Assembly (NCBI RefSeq): GCF_014490665.1
Contig: NZ_CP061038.1
Coordinates: forward strand, 930,001-994,000
From: Sphingomonas alpina
GTDB lineage: Bacteria > Pseudomonadota > Alphaproteobacteria > Sphingomonadales > Sphingomonadaceae
Direction: 5' to 3'
Length of the DNA: 64,000 nt
The position numbers and the translations under genes are program-made. This document shows, piece after piece, positions 34,305 through 51,203 of the stretch. How positions within the stretch are numbered: the first letter of the stretch is position 1; every line of letters begins with the position of its first letter. The notes beneath the pieces were generated by a model that saw only the letters and a list, made by a program, of their open reading frames with translations, had not been told where the DNA came from and searched no databases.

Positions 34305-36566
34305 TCAGAAGCTGAACTTCACCGAACCCCCGATGATCCGCGGGTCGTTGACCATCGCGGTCAGATTGTTGAAGTCGATCGCGCTGACCGCGCGGATCTG
34401 GTTGGTGATGTTGCGGGCAAAGGCCGCGACCTCGATCCCGCCCGACGTCTTGTAGCCGATGCGCAGGCCACCCTCGAGCGACGATTTCCCGCGGAACTCC
34501 GCCGCCGTGTAGAGGAAATAGTTGATCTTGCTGCGATAGGCCCAGTCGGTGAAGGCGAAGATCTCATCGCCATTGGCGAGCGGAATGCCGTAGCGCACCG
34601 TCCAGTTGGCGATCCAGCGTGGTGCCTGGGGCAGGTCGTTGCCGTTGAGGATCGCCCGGCCCGCACCATTGAGCGCATTGGTGACGGTGCAGCCGCCGCC
34701 GCATACCGCGACCGACTGGGTCGGATCGCGCATCTCGGTGAAATTGTAGGAGAGGCCGGCGGTCAGCACGAGCGGATCGACCGGTCGTGCGTTGAGTTCC
34801 GCCTCAAGACCATAGCCGACCGCTTTGTCGACCGTCAGCAGCTTGGCGGAGTTGTTGTTTCCGCCCACGGCGGTGACCTGAAAATCCTTGGTCCGGAAAT
34901 AATAGCCCGTCAGGTCGAAACGCACCCGGCTGCTGAATTGCGTCTTGATGCCGGCTTCTCCCGAGATCGTGGTCTGCTTCGGTGCAGTGGTCGGGAAGTC
35001 ACCGAAATTGACCCGGTCCGAAATCGCCGGGCCGAGATAACCGGTGGCGAAGCGAGCATAGATGCTGACCCGGTCGTCGACCTTGTAATTGGCGCTGGCG
35101 TCCCAGGAGACATTGTCGCCCTTGACCTTGGTCGTGATCGGTAGCGGCTGACCCGGGAACGCGGCGAGCCCGCCCACCCAGTCGGTCTTGTTATCCTTCG
35201 AGTAGCGCACGCCCGCGCGCAGCGTCAGCGCGTCGGTCGCGGCATATTCGATCGAGGCGAACAGGCCGAAATTCTCGTTCTTGTTGTCGTGCAGGACATT
35301 CTGCGTGAGGGCACCGGTGCCGTCATAGGCGGTCTCGTTGTAGATCAGCTTCTGGTGGAAATAATAGGCGCCGATCTGCCCGCGTATCCCGTTGAAATCC
35401 TCGGTCTCGAAACGCAGTTCCTGGCTGAATTCCTCCGGCTTGGTGGTGCCGCCGGTGTTGACCGGGAAGCCGCCGACATTGATCGCGCCGAGCGTGCAGC
35501 CGGGAATGAAGGCATAGCAGCTGCCGCCATCGACATCGCCGGTGCTCTGTACCTTGACCTTCTCGAAGGCCGTGATCGTGTGCAGTGTGCCCACGCCGTC
35601 GAATGTGTAGTTGAGCTTCAGATTGGTGCCGAAGGCGTTCAGATTCTGGCTCGTCAGGCCATCGAGCGAGATGCGCTTGATGTCGAAGCCGGTGTTGAAA
35701 TCATTGCTGCCCGGGCGAAATCCGCCGGCACGGAACAATCGCGGCGTGGCATCGAGATCGCGCGCATGGAAGTTGAGCAGGGCGGAAAAATCACCGCTTT
35801 CATAGCCGATCAGCAATCGGCCGGCGAGGTCGCGATAGCCTTCGAGCTTGCGATCGGCGAGGGTGGGGGAGGCGGTGTTGGTGACCCAGTTGTCGCGCCG
35901 CTGCAAGATGCCGGAAGCGCGGAAGGTGAAGCCGCCGCCGATCGGGCCGCCAATCGCGGCTTCGGCATTGACCGTATTGTAGGTTGCCCAGGACACGCTG
36001 CCATAGCCGCCAAAGGTATCGCTGGGGGCAGTGGAGTTGAGCTTCACCACACCGGCGGGGGTATTGCGGCCGAACAGAGTCCCTTGCGGGCCGCGCAGCA
36101 CTTCGACGCTGGCGAGATCGAATACCGGGAAGGATTTCAGCATCGGGTTTTCGAGCGCGACATCGTCATAGACGACCGACACCGGCTGCGCTGCGGTCGG
36201 ATCGAAATCGGTATTGCCCAGGCCGCGGATATAAAAACGCGGGAAGGTGCGGCCGAACGAGGATTCGACCAGCAGGCTGGGGGTGCGGCCGGAAAGGAAC
36301 CGGACGTCGAGGCCGCTCGAGTTCAGCACGTCGAGCTTTTCGGCCGAGATGGCGGAGACCGCGATCGGCACGTCTCGGCTCGACTCCGCCCGGCGCGTCG
36401 CGGTGACGACAATGTCGATCTCATCGGGGGCGGCCTGTTCCTGCGGGGCAGGGGTCTCGTCTTCGGCATGCGCAATGCCGGGCAGCGCAAGACCAAAAGC
36501 GAGCAGCGACAGAGTCGTCGTGAGACGAGAAGCCGACAATGCCCGATGTGCTGAGCTGGTTTTCAT
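34305..36566 (-). CDS. TonB-dependent outer-membrane receptor
   Basis: 753 residues from ATG 36566, with the purine-rich GGGGGAT upstream. Signal peptide LSLLAFGLALPGIAHA, TonB box-like region DEIDIVVTATRR, plug domain (SFGRTFPRFYIRGLGNTDFD, VYDDVALENP, VLRGPQGTLFGRNTPAGVV) and a 22-strand barrel ending in the C-terminal aromatic VKFSF. Two Cys pairs (GGSCYAFIPGCTLG and AVCGGGCTV) sit in predicted extracellular loops. The substrate is not evident; no cognate binding protein, sigma factor or transporter lies next to it. Upstream is a repeat and an AT-rich tract. Confidence 0.93.
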   Translation of the reverse strand: MKTSSAHRALSASRLTTTLSLLAFGLALPGIAHAEDETPAPQEQAAPDEIDIVVTATRRAESSRDVPIAVSAISAEKLDVLNSSGLDVRFLSGRTPSLLVESSFGRTFPRFYIRGLGNTDFDPTAAQPVSVVYDDVALENPMLKSFPVFDLASVEVLRGPQGTLFGRNTPAGVVKLNSTAPSDTFGGYGSVSWATYNTVNAEAAIGGPIGGGFTFRASGILQRRDNWVTNTASPTLADRKLEGYRDLAGRLLIGYESGDFSALLNFHARDLDATPRLFRAGGFRPGSNDFNTGFDIKRISLDGLTSQNLNAFGTNLKLNYTFDGVGTLHTITAFEKVKVQSTGDVDGGSCYAFIPGCTLGAINVGGFPVNTGGTTKPEEFSQELRFETEDFNGIRGQIGAYYFHQKLIYNETAYDGTGALTQNVLHDNKNENFGLFASIEYAATDALTLRAGVRYSKDNKTDWVGGLAAFPGQPLPITTKVKGDNVSWDASANYKVDDRVSIYARFATGYLGPAISDRVNFGDFPTTAPKQTTISGEAGIKTQFSSRVRFDLTGYYFRTKDFQVTAVGGNNNSAKLLTVDKAVGYGLEAELNARPVDPLVLTAGLSYNFTEMRDPTQSVAVCGGGCTVTNALNGAGRAILNGNDLPQAPRWIANWTVRYGIPLANGDEIFAFTDWAYRSKINYFLYTAAEFRGKSSLEGGLRIGYKTSGGIEVAAFARNITNQIRAVSAIDFNNLTAMVNDPRIIGGSVKFSF

Positions 36567-36760
36567 GGATATCCCCCGTTGAGTATCGGCATCCGCCCCG
36601 CAGGCGACTCCATTGTGTCCCGGAGTTCGAGTCAATTCGTAACCGCTCTGTAACAAGGGGCAAGTGAAGCTCGGGCCCCTGGTCCCGATCGTTTCGGATT
36701 TGGCCGGGGCTGTTGCATTTCTGACGCAATTTGGTGGGCTATTTTAATCGAACCACTGCA

Positions 36761-36845
36761 GTCATCCCCGCGAAAGCGGGGATCCCGCTTCTTCGTCTTC
36801 TGAGTGCGGGGCAAGGCAGCGGGATCCCCGCTTTCGCGGGGGTGA
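36761..36845. repeat. REP-like palindrome, TCATCCCCGCGAAAGCGGGG type
   Basis: Outer arms GTCATCCCCGCGAAAGCGGG (left) and CCCGCTTTCGCGGGGGTGAC (right) flank a ~40-bp loop, and each arm is itself a partial palindrome. A related single arm (CTGGATCCCGGCCTTCGCCG) occurs near 49575. The element is probably an immobile or transposase-mobilised repeat; no transposase is in the window. Confidence 0.7.
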
Positions 36846-37053
36846 CGAAGACGTCTATTCAGCGAAATTATAGTTAACTATCTGATATAATTATATTATA
36901 TGACTTGCCGTTGAAATGGCGGGAAGGGAGATATGCGACATTCCGGTGTCCCATATCTCAACCCTCCCGCCGCTAGTCCTCGGTCCTGCCCCCGACCCGA
37001 TACTCTGTCGCGGAGATGACGGAGAGAAGACGAAATTACGCTGCACAAAGAAA

Positions 37054-37086
37054 AAGCCGCCGCCCGGACGATCCGGACGGCGGCTT
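37054..37086 (-). terminator. rpoBC terminator
   Basis: On the minus strand: AAGCCGCCGTCCGGA, loop TCG, TCCGGGCGGCGGCTT, then TTTCTT. It lies 30 bp beyond the rpoC stop, with a strong GC stem and a T-run. Confidence 0.92.
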
Positions 37087-37115
37087 GTTTCTGTCAGCGC
37101 CGGGGCGCTACCCGA

Positions 37116-41387
<4,272 letters not shown>

Positions 41388-41414
41388 GTTCGAACCCTTC
41401 CTTGAATTTCTAAA

Positions 41415-41536
41415 CCCTCTCCCCTTGTGGGAGAGGGAGGGGCCCAAGCCGAAGGCTTGGGAGGGTGAGGGGGACTGCCGCGAGTGTCGCGCATTCCCCC
41501 TCACCCCCGACCCCCTCTCCCACAAGGGGAGAGGGG
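41415..41536. repeat. Palindromic element between rpoB and rpoC
   Basis: Arms CCTCTCCCCTTGTGGGAGAG (41416-41435) and its complement CTCTCCCACAAGGGGAGAGG (41515-41534). A second, inner pair is also complementary (GGAGGGTGAGGGGGA near 41460 against TCCCCCTCACCCCCGA near 41495). They enclose AAGCCGAAGGCTT, itself a palindrome. It fills almost all of the rpoB-rpoC gap and would form a long hairpin in the mRNA. Confidence 0.8.
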
Positions 41537-41544
41537 AGCAGAAG

Positions 41545-45696
<4,152 letters not shown>

Positions 45697-46242
45697 GGAT
45701 TTTTTTGCCTTACAGCTAAGAATGTCGCGCCCGGCATCCACCGGGGGGCACGCGTAGAGACGCAAAAAAGCCGCATGTCATCCTTATCGGAAAACAGCAG
45801 CTTCAAGCGTCTCAAGAACCATAGAGCCCAATTCGATCGATGCGCTGCGCGACGGCACATCATTTCCCGAGGTCTGTGGTGAACTGGCCATATAGGAACC
45901 GTGTTGGATTCTGTCAACGCGGGCCGGCAGCCAAGGGTTTGGCTATTACTCGGTCCTGCAGGAATCGAGGGATCGCAACGAATGGCGTCGCAAGCGGAAA
46001 TATCCGCGAAATAAGTTCAAATAATCGACATCAGTGTCTGTACTTTATCTTGGTGAGCCCAAGATCATTTATGGTGCGGTGCAATAAATATTCCGAGTTA
46101 TCGTTTCATAAATGGAATGATCGTTCATTCTATGGTCGTTATGGTATCGAAATATTCCATTCATCGGCCACAGATACCCGCTCAACGCAATTCCGATGTT
46201 CTGATGGGTCAGAATCGGGGTTCCCTTCATTGAGTCTCCGTT
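45697..46242. promoter_or_regulatory. Divergent intergenic region, rpoB leader and AT-rich tract
   Basis: 546 bp. The left part is the ~186-nt rpoB leader. It contains a short possible reading frame of 12 codons starting ATGGTTCTTGAG on the minus strand near 45820. The right part (about 46010-46165) is AT-rich. It has two inverted repeats: GAATGA-N4-TCATTC (46115-46130) and ATCTTGG-N5-CCAAGAT (about 46048-46066). These may control the proline-rich gene at 46243. No other gene is visible. Confidence 0.5.
45889..45917 (-). promoter_or_regulatory. Sigma-70-type promoter for rpoB
   Basis: Minus strand: TTGACA (45917-45912), 17 bp, TATATG (45894-45889). A perfect -35 and a good -10 at ideal spacing. 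A transcript would start near 45882, giving a ~186-nt leader to the rpoB ATG. Confidence 0.8.
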
Positions 46243-47580
46243 ATGAAAATCATGCCCCCACAGCATCGCCGCGCGTTCGCCGCGCTCGTCCCAACCCTGG
46301 TACTGCTCGCGGTACCCGCCGTTGCGCAGGAGGTGCAGACCGCGCCGCCGGCACAGGCGGTAGCGCCGCCGCCGGTCGTTCCGACGATCACAGCCACGCC
46401 ACCGGCGCCGGCAACAGTGGCACCGCCTGCAGCGCAGGTTACGACGCCCGAGCTAGCCGCTGCCGAGCCGGCTGCGGAAGCCACGGCCGCTCCCGTCACG
46501 CGCCGGACGACGCGCACGGTTCGCCAGGCGCGCACCGTCACCCGTGCGCCTGCGCCACAGCGCGCCGCGCCGGTCGCTGCCGCGCCCGCGCCCGTCGCCG
46601 AGGCTGCGCCGGCAATCACGCCCCCTGCGTCGAATCCGGAAGTCGCGCCGGTTGCCGAAGCGCCCGTTGCGGTCGCACCTGCGCCGGTGCCAGAGGCCGC
46701 CGCACCTGCCGCTGATACTGCAACAACGACGACCACGACCGACGCCGCACCGGTTTGGCCGTGGGTGCTCGCCGGCATTGCCGTGCTCGCCATATTGGGC
46801 GCGTTGATGTTGCGCCGTCGTCGTCGCGTCGAAGATGTCTATTATGAAGAAACCTATGTCGAGCCGGTCGCGGAAACTGCACCCGCTCATGTCGAGCCGG
46901 TTCGCGCCGAGCCGGCGATAGCGCCCGCGCCGCAGTTCATACGTGTGGCACCACTGGCCGCGGCGCCGGTTGCCGCCGCCACGGCTGATGAGCTGGTGGA
47001 TGCCGTTGCGGTCGAGGCCGAACTGGCCGAGCCGGAGGCGGAAGATGTCGCTGCGCTCACCGCCGGTACCGCGCATGCCGATCGTCCGTGGCTTGAATTC
47101 TCGATGCGCCCGGTCCGTGCCGGCAGCAATGCCGAGGACGCGCTGGTCGAAATCGAGCTGACCGTCGGCAATTCCGGTTCGGTTGCCGCCAAGGACGTCC
47201 GCATCTCGACCTTCATGTTCGCGACCGAATCCGGCAACGAAGCCGAGATGGAGCGCCTGCTGCTCGAGCGGAGCGGGGACGGCGAGGTCTCACCCGTCAC
47301 GATCGAACCGGGGGAGGGGACTCGCGTCGATGCCACTTTGTCGCTCTCCAAGGAGGTTCTTGGCGAAGAGGCAAAGACCTTCGTACCGTTCGTGGTCGCC
47401 AATGCCCGTTATCGCCTGGCCGATGGCAGCGAGGGCCGCACCAGCGCCTCCTTCACGATCGGCATGAATGACGACGGCACGAACGATGGCAGCGGGGAGA
47501 TGCGTCCGATCGCGATCCACCGTCAGCAGATGAGCGACAATATCGAGGCGCGGCTGCACGGCGTTCCCCAACACGCCTGA
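46243..47580 (+). CDS. Proline/alanine-rich single-pass membrane protein (paralogue 1)
   Basis: 445 residues. Signal-like N-terminus (LVPTLVLLAVPAVAQ), a ~140-residue periplasmic Pro/Ala/Val low-complexity region, one membrane helix (VWPWVLAGIAVLAILGALML, ~residue 170) followed by RRRRR. A second linker and a folded C-terminal domain (~285-430: RPWLEFSMRPVRAGSNAEDA, LVEIELTVGNSGSVAAKDVR, FVVANARYRLADGSEGRTSA) follow. The C-terminal domain looks like a beta-sandwich facing the cytoplasm. A neighbour at 47739 has the same plan. Role unknown; located in the rplL-rpoB gap on the opposite strand. Confidence 0.8.
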   Translation: MKIMPPQHRRAFAALVPTLVLLAVPAVAQEVQTAPPAQAVAPPPVVPTITATPPAPATVAPPAAQVTTPELAAAEPAAEATAAPVTRRTTRTVRQARTVTRAPAPQRAAPVAAAPAPVAEAAPAITPPASNPEVAPVAEAPVAVAPAPVPEAAAPAADTATTTTTTDAAPVWPWVLAGIAVLAILGALMLRRRRRVEDVYYEETYVEPVAETAPAHVEPVRAEPAIAPAPQFIRVAPLAAAPVAAATADELVDAVAVEAELAEPEAEDVAALTAGTAHADRPWLEFSMRPVRAGSNAEDALVEIELTVGNSGSVAAKDVRISTFMFATESGNEAEMERLLLERSGDGEVSPVTIEPGEGTRVDATLSLSKEVLGEEAKTFVPFVVANARYRLADGSEGRTSASFTIGMNDDGTNDGSGEMRPIAIHRQQMSDNIEARLHGVPQHA

Positions 47581-47738
47581 GCCCCGGTCGTTTCGTCACG
47601 TCGGGCCCGTCTCTCCCTCGGGAGGGGCGGGTCCTGCCGTATGCGACATTCATCGCCTTTGCCTCTCGCCTTGCCGCGATCGAGGCGGCGGTCGTATGGC
47701 ATTCAGAAATACTCGGTTAAGGCGCACCAGTGGGGACC

Positions 47739-49127
47739 ATGACGACATTTTTCGTAAGCTGGCTGCGCTTTCTCGCTGTGCCATTATTTTTGACCGCAAC
47801 CGGCGTCCAGGCACAGAATAGTCAGACGCCCGCGCCAACGCCGACACTCATTCCGGGTCTGGAAGGCTTTCGCCTGCCCGGCGATCGCGGGCCCGCGCCA
47901 CGACCGGCTCCCACGCCTGCGGTCACGCCCGCGCCGCGCGCCGCGCCGCCGCCGGTCGCGCGGACGGTGCCGCCATCACGCCCCGCTGCCGCGCCGGTAT
48001 CTCGTGCGACGCCCACACCGCGTGCAGCGCCGCCGCCCAGGGCGGTCGCAACGCCGCGCACGATCACCCCGCCGGTTGCCGTAGCGCCGCCACCGCGCGT
48101 CGAGACACCAGTCATAGCGCCCACACCGATCATTCCCGCAACGCCACAGGCTGCTCCGTCGCCGGTGACGACAGCGCCTGAGGCAGTGCCGGTCCCGACG
48201 CCGACACCAAGCGCGACCTCGACGCCGGCCGTGACAGGCTATGCCGAGCCGTCCGCCGGCAATGCGCGCTGGTTCATCATCGGGGGTATCGCGGTCGTTC
48301 TGATTGCGGGGCTGGGCTGGGCTGGCTGGTTCTTCCTGCGCCGCCGCAACGTCCCCGACGACCGCGAGATCGAGATCGGAATATCCGCTGACGACGGTGA
48401 ACTGGCTCATGCCTTTCCGCCGACGGCGCCGCCCCAAGCCGGGCCCGAACCAGTGCGCGAACCCCTGGGAGAAGCGCCGCCGCCAGTTGCTCCACGGGCG
48501 CCGGTTCTGCCGCCTGAACCAGAGCCGGCACCAGCAATTCAGGAGGCGATCCCGGAGGCACCACGGCCACCCTCCTTTCTCAGGCCCCCGCCTGCGCCTG
48601 TTCCGACCGGTCCGCGCGCGCGGATCGAGCTGGCGTTGCGCACACGCCGCGCCGGTACGAACCTGACCAGCGCGGCGGTCGATTACGAGATCGACGTCCG
48701 CAACACCGGCGACGCGGCGGCACGGGCGATCCGGCTCGACATCCGTCTGCTCAGTGCAAGCGCGGACCAGGACGCGGTGCTGGCCGCGCTGTTTGCGGCG
48801 CCGATCGACAGGCCGCCGGTCGCGCCCTTCGACCTCGATCCGGGTGCGGATATCTCGCTCGGCGGCATGGCGATGATACCCAAGGAATCGCTCAGCATCC
48901 TGACCGTGCAGGACAAGGCATTCTTCGTGCCCGTGATGTCGGTGAATGCGCTCTATCATTGGGAGCCGGGCGAAGCGCATGGCGGCAATGGCCAGACCGC
49001 CACCGCCTTCGTCATCGGTATCGACCGGGGCGAGGACGCGAAGATGGGGCCGTTCCGCGCCGATACCGGTCCGCGCATGTTCGATGGTGTGAGCCAGCGG
49101 CCGCATAATCTGACGATCGAGCGCTGA
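47739..49127 (+). CDS. Proline/alanine-rich single-pass membrane protein (paralogue 2)
   Basis: 462 residues from ATG 47739. Same architecture as the preceding gene: signal sequence (LRFLAVPLFLTATGVQAQ), ~130 residues of Pro/Ala/Thr low-complexity sequence, a membrane helix (WFIIGGIAVVLIAGLGWAGW) followed by FFLRRRN, then a Pro-rich linker. The folded C-terminal domain (ARIELALRTRRAGTNLTSAA, VDYEIDVRNTGDAAARAIRL, KAFFVPVMSVNALYHWE) aligns by eye with that of the other protein (RIE-L; N-TG/SG; FVP/V-A-Y). Probably a tandem duplication. Function unknown. Confidence 0.8.
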   Translation: MTTFFVSWLRFLAVPLFLTATGVQAQNSQTPAPTPTLIPGLEGFRLPGDRGPAPRPAPTPAVTPAPRAAPPPVARTVPPSRPAAAPVSRATPTPRAAPPPRAVATPRTITPPVAVAPPPRVETPVIAPTPIIPATPQAAPSPVTTAPEAVPVPTPTPSATSTPAVTGYAEPSAGNARWFIIGGIAVVLIAGLGWAGWFFLRRRNVPDDREIEIGISADDGELAHAFPPTAPPQAGPEPVREPLGEAPPPVAPRAPVLPPEPEPAPAIQEAIPEAPRPPSFLRPPPAPVPTGPRARIELALRTRRAGTNLTSAAVDYEIDVRNTGDAAARAIRLDIRLLSASADQDAVLAALFAAPIDRPPVAPFDLDPGADISLGGMAMIPKESLSILTVQDKAFFVPVMSVNALYHWEPGEAHGGNGQTATAFVIGIDRGEDAKMGPFRADTGPRMFDGVSQRPHNLTIER

Positions 49128-49228
49128 GCTTTTTCAGTCGAGCGATTCAACAGAGCCACGGGATGCAGCTTGGTGAGCGTCGAACGAGAGGTCACATCGG
49201 CGTCTTGTCGCGCTCTTTCACATGGCCA

Positions 49229-49414
49229 CGAAACAGGGGCTGGTATCGCCCCTGTTTCGACCGAAACGGCCCCTGTTATCGCCCCTGTTCCATCCTGTTT
49301 TCATAACAGGGGCGGAATCAGCCAAGCTGCTGAAAAAGTGCGCCTAATTCGGCCGCCAGATCCAACATAACAGGGGCTGGAAAATTTAACGCTGAAAACA
49401 GGGGATAACAGGGG
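49229..49414. repeat. Array of AACAGGGG motifs in both orientations
   Basis: Eight exact AACAGGGG/CCCCTGTT units in ~186 bp. Plus orientation near 49232, 49305, 49369, 49397, 49406; minus orientation near 49249, 49271, 49282. A ninth, degenerate copy (CATCCTGTTTTC) is near 49291. Two make perfect inverted pairs: CGAAACAGGGGC-N7-GCCCCTGTTTCG (49229-49259) and GCCCCTGTT-N15-AACAGGGGC (49281-49313). No coding frame is supported here. Confidence 0.8.
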
Positions 49415-49657
49415 TGCCAAGCCGAGGCGCGAAAGCGGCACGCTGTGACAGGTGCGCGTAGGGACGTCTGATGGTCGACCATGACCTGTCCTTCCTGCTT
49501 CCCCGGCGAGGGGCGGGCCCAGTTGGAGAGGTCAAGGAAACGAACGACGGCAGCAGTTACCGACTGCTTCACGACTGGATCCCGGCCTTCGCCGGGAAAG
49601 ATGAGAATGAGGCCAGATCACTATATGTTGGTCTGACTCCACGCGCTCTTCCATGAA

Positions 49658-49689
49658 AAAGGGCGGCCCCTTGGCAGGAGCCGCCCTTT
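49658..49689 (-). terminator. Rho-independent terminator for rplJL
   Basis: Minus strand: AAAGGGCGGC, 12-base loop, GCCGCCCTTT followed by TTCAT. A ten-bp stem and T-run, ~115 bp beyond the rplL stop. Confidence 0.8.
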
Positions 49690-49766
49690 CTTTTCGCTGG
49701 CCGGTATGGGCAAAGCCCATGCCTGTCGACCGATCCCAAGGGACCGCCGGCCGGCCTTGCGGGAAT

Positions 49767-49792
49767 ACGGTTTAGCGTTGCCGCTAAACCGT
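49767..49792. other. Perfect 11-bp hairpin just after rplL
   Basis: ACGGTTTAGCG-TTGC-CGCTAAACCGT, 13 bp beyond the rplL stop. No T-run follows, so it may be an mRNA 3'-end stabiliser or processing site rather than a terminator. Confidence 0.6.
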
Positions 49793-49804
49793 CTCTCCGC
49801 TTGC

Positions 49805-50182
49805 TTACTTGATCTCGACAGTCGCGCCGGCTTCTTCCAGCTGCTTCTTGATCTTTTCGGCTTCGTCCTTCGAAACGCCTTCCTTGACGGCCTTGGGAGC
49901 CGACTCGACCAGCGTCTTGGCTTCGGTCAGGCCGAGCGCGGTGATCGCACGGACTTCCTTGATGACGTTGATCTTCTTGCCACCGTCGCCGGTCAGGATG
50001 ACGTCGAATTCGGTCTTCTCTTCAGCTGCCGGAGCTGCTGCGCCGCCGCCACCGGCTGCTGGTGCTGCAACCGCTGCTGCGGCCGAAACGCCCCACTTCT
50101 CTTCGAGCAGCTTCGACAGCTCGGCTGCTTCAAGGACGGTCAGTTCGCTCAGCTGGTCAACCAGCGCGTTCAGGTCTGCCAT
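49805..50182 (-). CDS. rplL: 50S ribosomal protein L7/L12
   Basis: 125 residues from ATG 50182. N-terminal dimer domain ([31 protein letters not shown]), Ala/Gly hinge ([15 protein letters not shown]), and C-terminal factor-binding domain ([33 protein letters not shown]). It forms the ribosome stalk with L10. Follows rplJ after 74 bp and has its own terminator, so it is the last gene of a short rplJL transcript instead of running into rpoBC. Confidence 0.97.
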   Translation of the reverse strand: MADLNALVDQLSELTVLEAAELSKLLEEKWGVSAAAAVAAPAAGGGGAAAPAAEEKTEFDVILTGDGGKKINVIKEVRAITALGLTEAKTLVESAPKAVKEGVSKDEAEKIKKQLEEAGATVEIK

Positions 50183-50256
50183 GTGTATTCTCCAGTTCGG
50201 GGCTTTCTGCCCCATCGGTTCAGTTCAACAATTGAGTCTCGAAAATGCCTGAAAGA

Positions 50257-50772
50257 TCAGGCCGCTTCCTTCTCCGCGTAGGCAGAAAGAACGCGCGCGA
50301 GCTGCGCCGCGGGAGCCTGCGTGATCGTCGCCAGCTTCGTTGCCGGGGCAACGAGGAGACCGACAATCTTGGCACGCAGTTCATCCAGCGAGGGCAGCGT
50401 TGCGAGCGCCTTCACGCCGTCGACGTCGAGGGCAGTCGCACCCATCGCCCCACCGACGATTTCGAACTTGTCGTTCGTCTTCGCGAAATCGACAGCCACC
50501 TTGGCGGCTGCGACCGGGTCGATCGAGGTGGCAAGGCCTACCGGCCCGGTGAGCAGATCGCCCAGCGAGAGATAGTCGGTGCCATCGAGCGCGATCTTGG
50601 CAAGCTTGTTCTTCGAGACCTTATAGGTCGCGCCGGCGTCGCGCATCTTGTTCCTCAGCTGCGTCGATTGCGCGACGGTGAGGCCGAGATTGCGGGTGAC
50701 AACCACCACGCCAACCTCGGAAAAGGTGCGGTTCAGCTCGGCGACGAGCTCGGTCTTTTGAGCGCGATCCAT
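50257..50772 (-). CDS. rplJ: 50S ribosomal protein L10
   Basis: 171 residues from ATG 50772. RNA-binding N-terminus ([57 protein letters not shown]). The Ala-rich helical C-terminus ([20 protein letters not shown]) binds L7/L12 dimers. L10 is the usual autoregulator of its own operon through the leader mRNA; here a long leader lies upstream (50773-51044). It is separated from rplA by 7.3 kb of unrelated genes. Confidence 0.96.
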   Translation of the reverse strand: MDRAQKTELVAELNRTFSEVGVVVVTRNLGLTVAQSTQLRNKMRDAGATYKVSKNKLAKIALDGTDYLSLGDLLTGPVGLATSIDPVAAAKVAVDFAKTNDKFEIVGGAMGATALDVDGVKALATLPSLDELRAKIVGLLVAPATKLATITQAPAAQLARVLSAYAEKEAA

Positions 50773-51038
50773 GCCATTCTCCACGTATCTGACCCACATG
50801 CGCAAACATGCGGGCCGGTTAAGACCGGGAGCACGACTAACCCGTGCACCCGGGTTGTCCGTCGATTGGGGCATGGGAACCGGCCGCTTAAGGAGCGGCA
50901 GGCGAACCGGCGCAGGGCGAACCCGGCGCGCGGCAAGAATTCCATTCCCCGTCTCGGTAGGAGATTAAGCCGGAAGCCGGCACCTACTGTCTCGGACGGT
51001 ATCCCGGCGCGAGCGGACTCGTGCCGGGAGAGGGGGCG
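50773..51038 (-). promoter_or_regulatory. rplJ leader, probable L10 autoregulatory RNA
   Basis: A ~270-nt leader with many GC-rich complementary segments. The first is a hairpin (CCCGGC-ACGAG-TCCG-CTCG-CGCCGGG, 51004-51028). Leaders of this length before rplJ usually bind the L10-L12 complex to repress translation. I have not folded it, so the L10-binding kink-turn is not shown. Confidence 0.5.
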
Positions 51039-51066
51039 CTGTTAGCGGGATATGTGGAAAAGTCAA
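51039..51066 (-). promoter_or_regulatory. Candidate rplJ promoter
   Basis: Minus strand: TTGACT (51066-51061), 16 bp, TAACAG (51044-51039). Good -35, weaker -10. It sits ~270 bp upstream of rplJ, as expected once rplJL is detached from rplKA. Confidence 0.5.
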
Positions 51067-51203
51067 ATGCGGCGCGTTCCCGCCCTCACTGTCGCAATTC
51101 TGTTATCGAAGAGTCTTGGTGGCGACCCGATCCCGCAACGCTGGTGACAGGTTAGACCGACACAGCGGCCCCGACGCCAATCGGCGATTCCAAGGGGGAT
51201 ACC

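Larger units (their letters stand above)
36567..37115. other. Intergenic region: REP-like element, AT-rich tract, rpoC terminator
   Basis: 549 bp with no gene. It holds a palindromic repeat (36761-36845) and an unusually AT-rich tract (about 36860-36905) with a perfect 12-bp palindrome ATAGTTAACTAT (36870-36881). The rpoC terminator (37054-37086) is at the right end. The AT tract could hold the receptor promoter, but it lies ~300 bp from the start with the repeat in between. Confidence 0.5.
49128..49804. other. Non-coding stretch between paralogue 2 and rplL
   Basis: 677 bp without a supported gene. It contains the AACAGGGG array (49229-49414), a single repeat arm near 49573-49602, the rplL terminator (49658-49689) and a second hairpin (49767-49792). 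Confidence 0.6.

Noticed and set aside
49229..49414. CRISPR array
   Set aside because: The repeats are 8 bp, in both orientations and irregularly spaced, with no cas genes.
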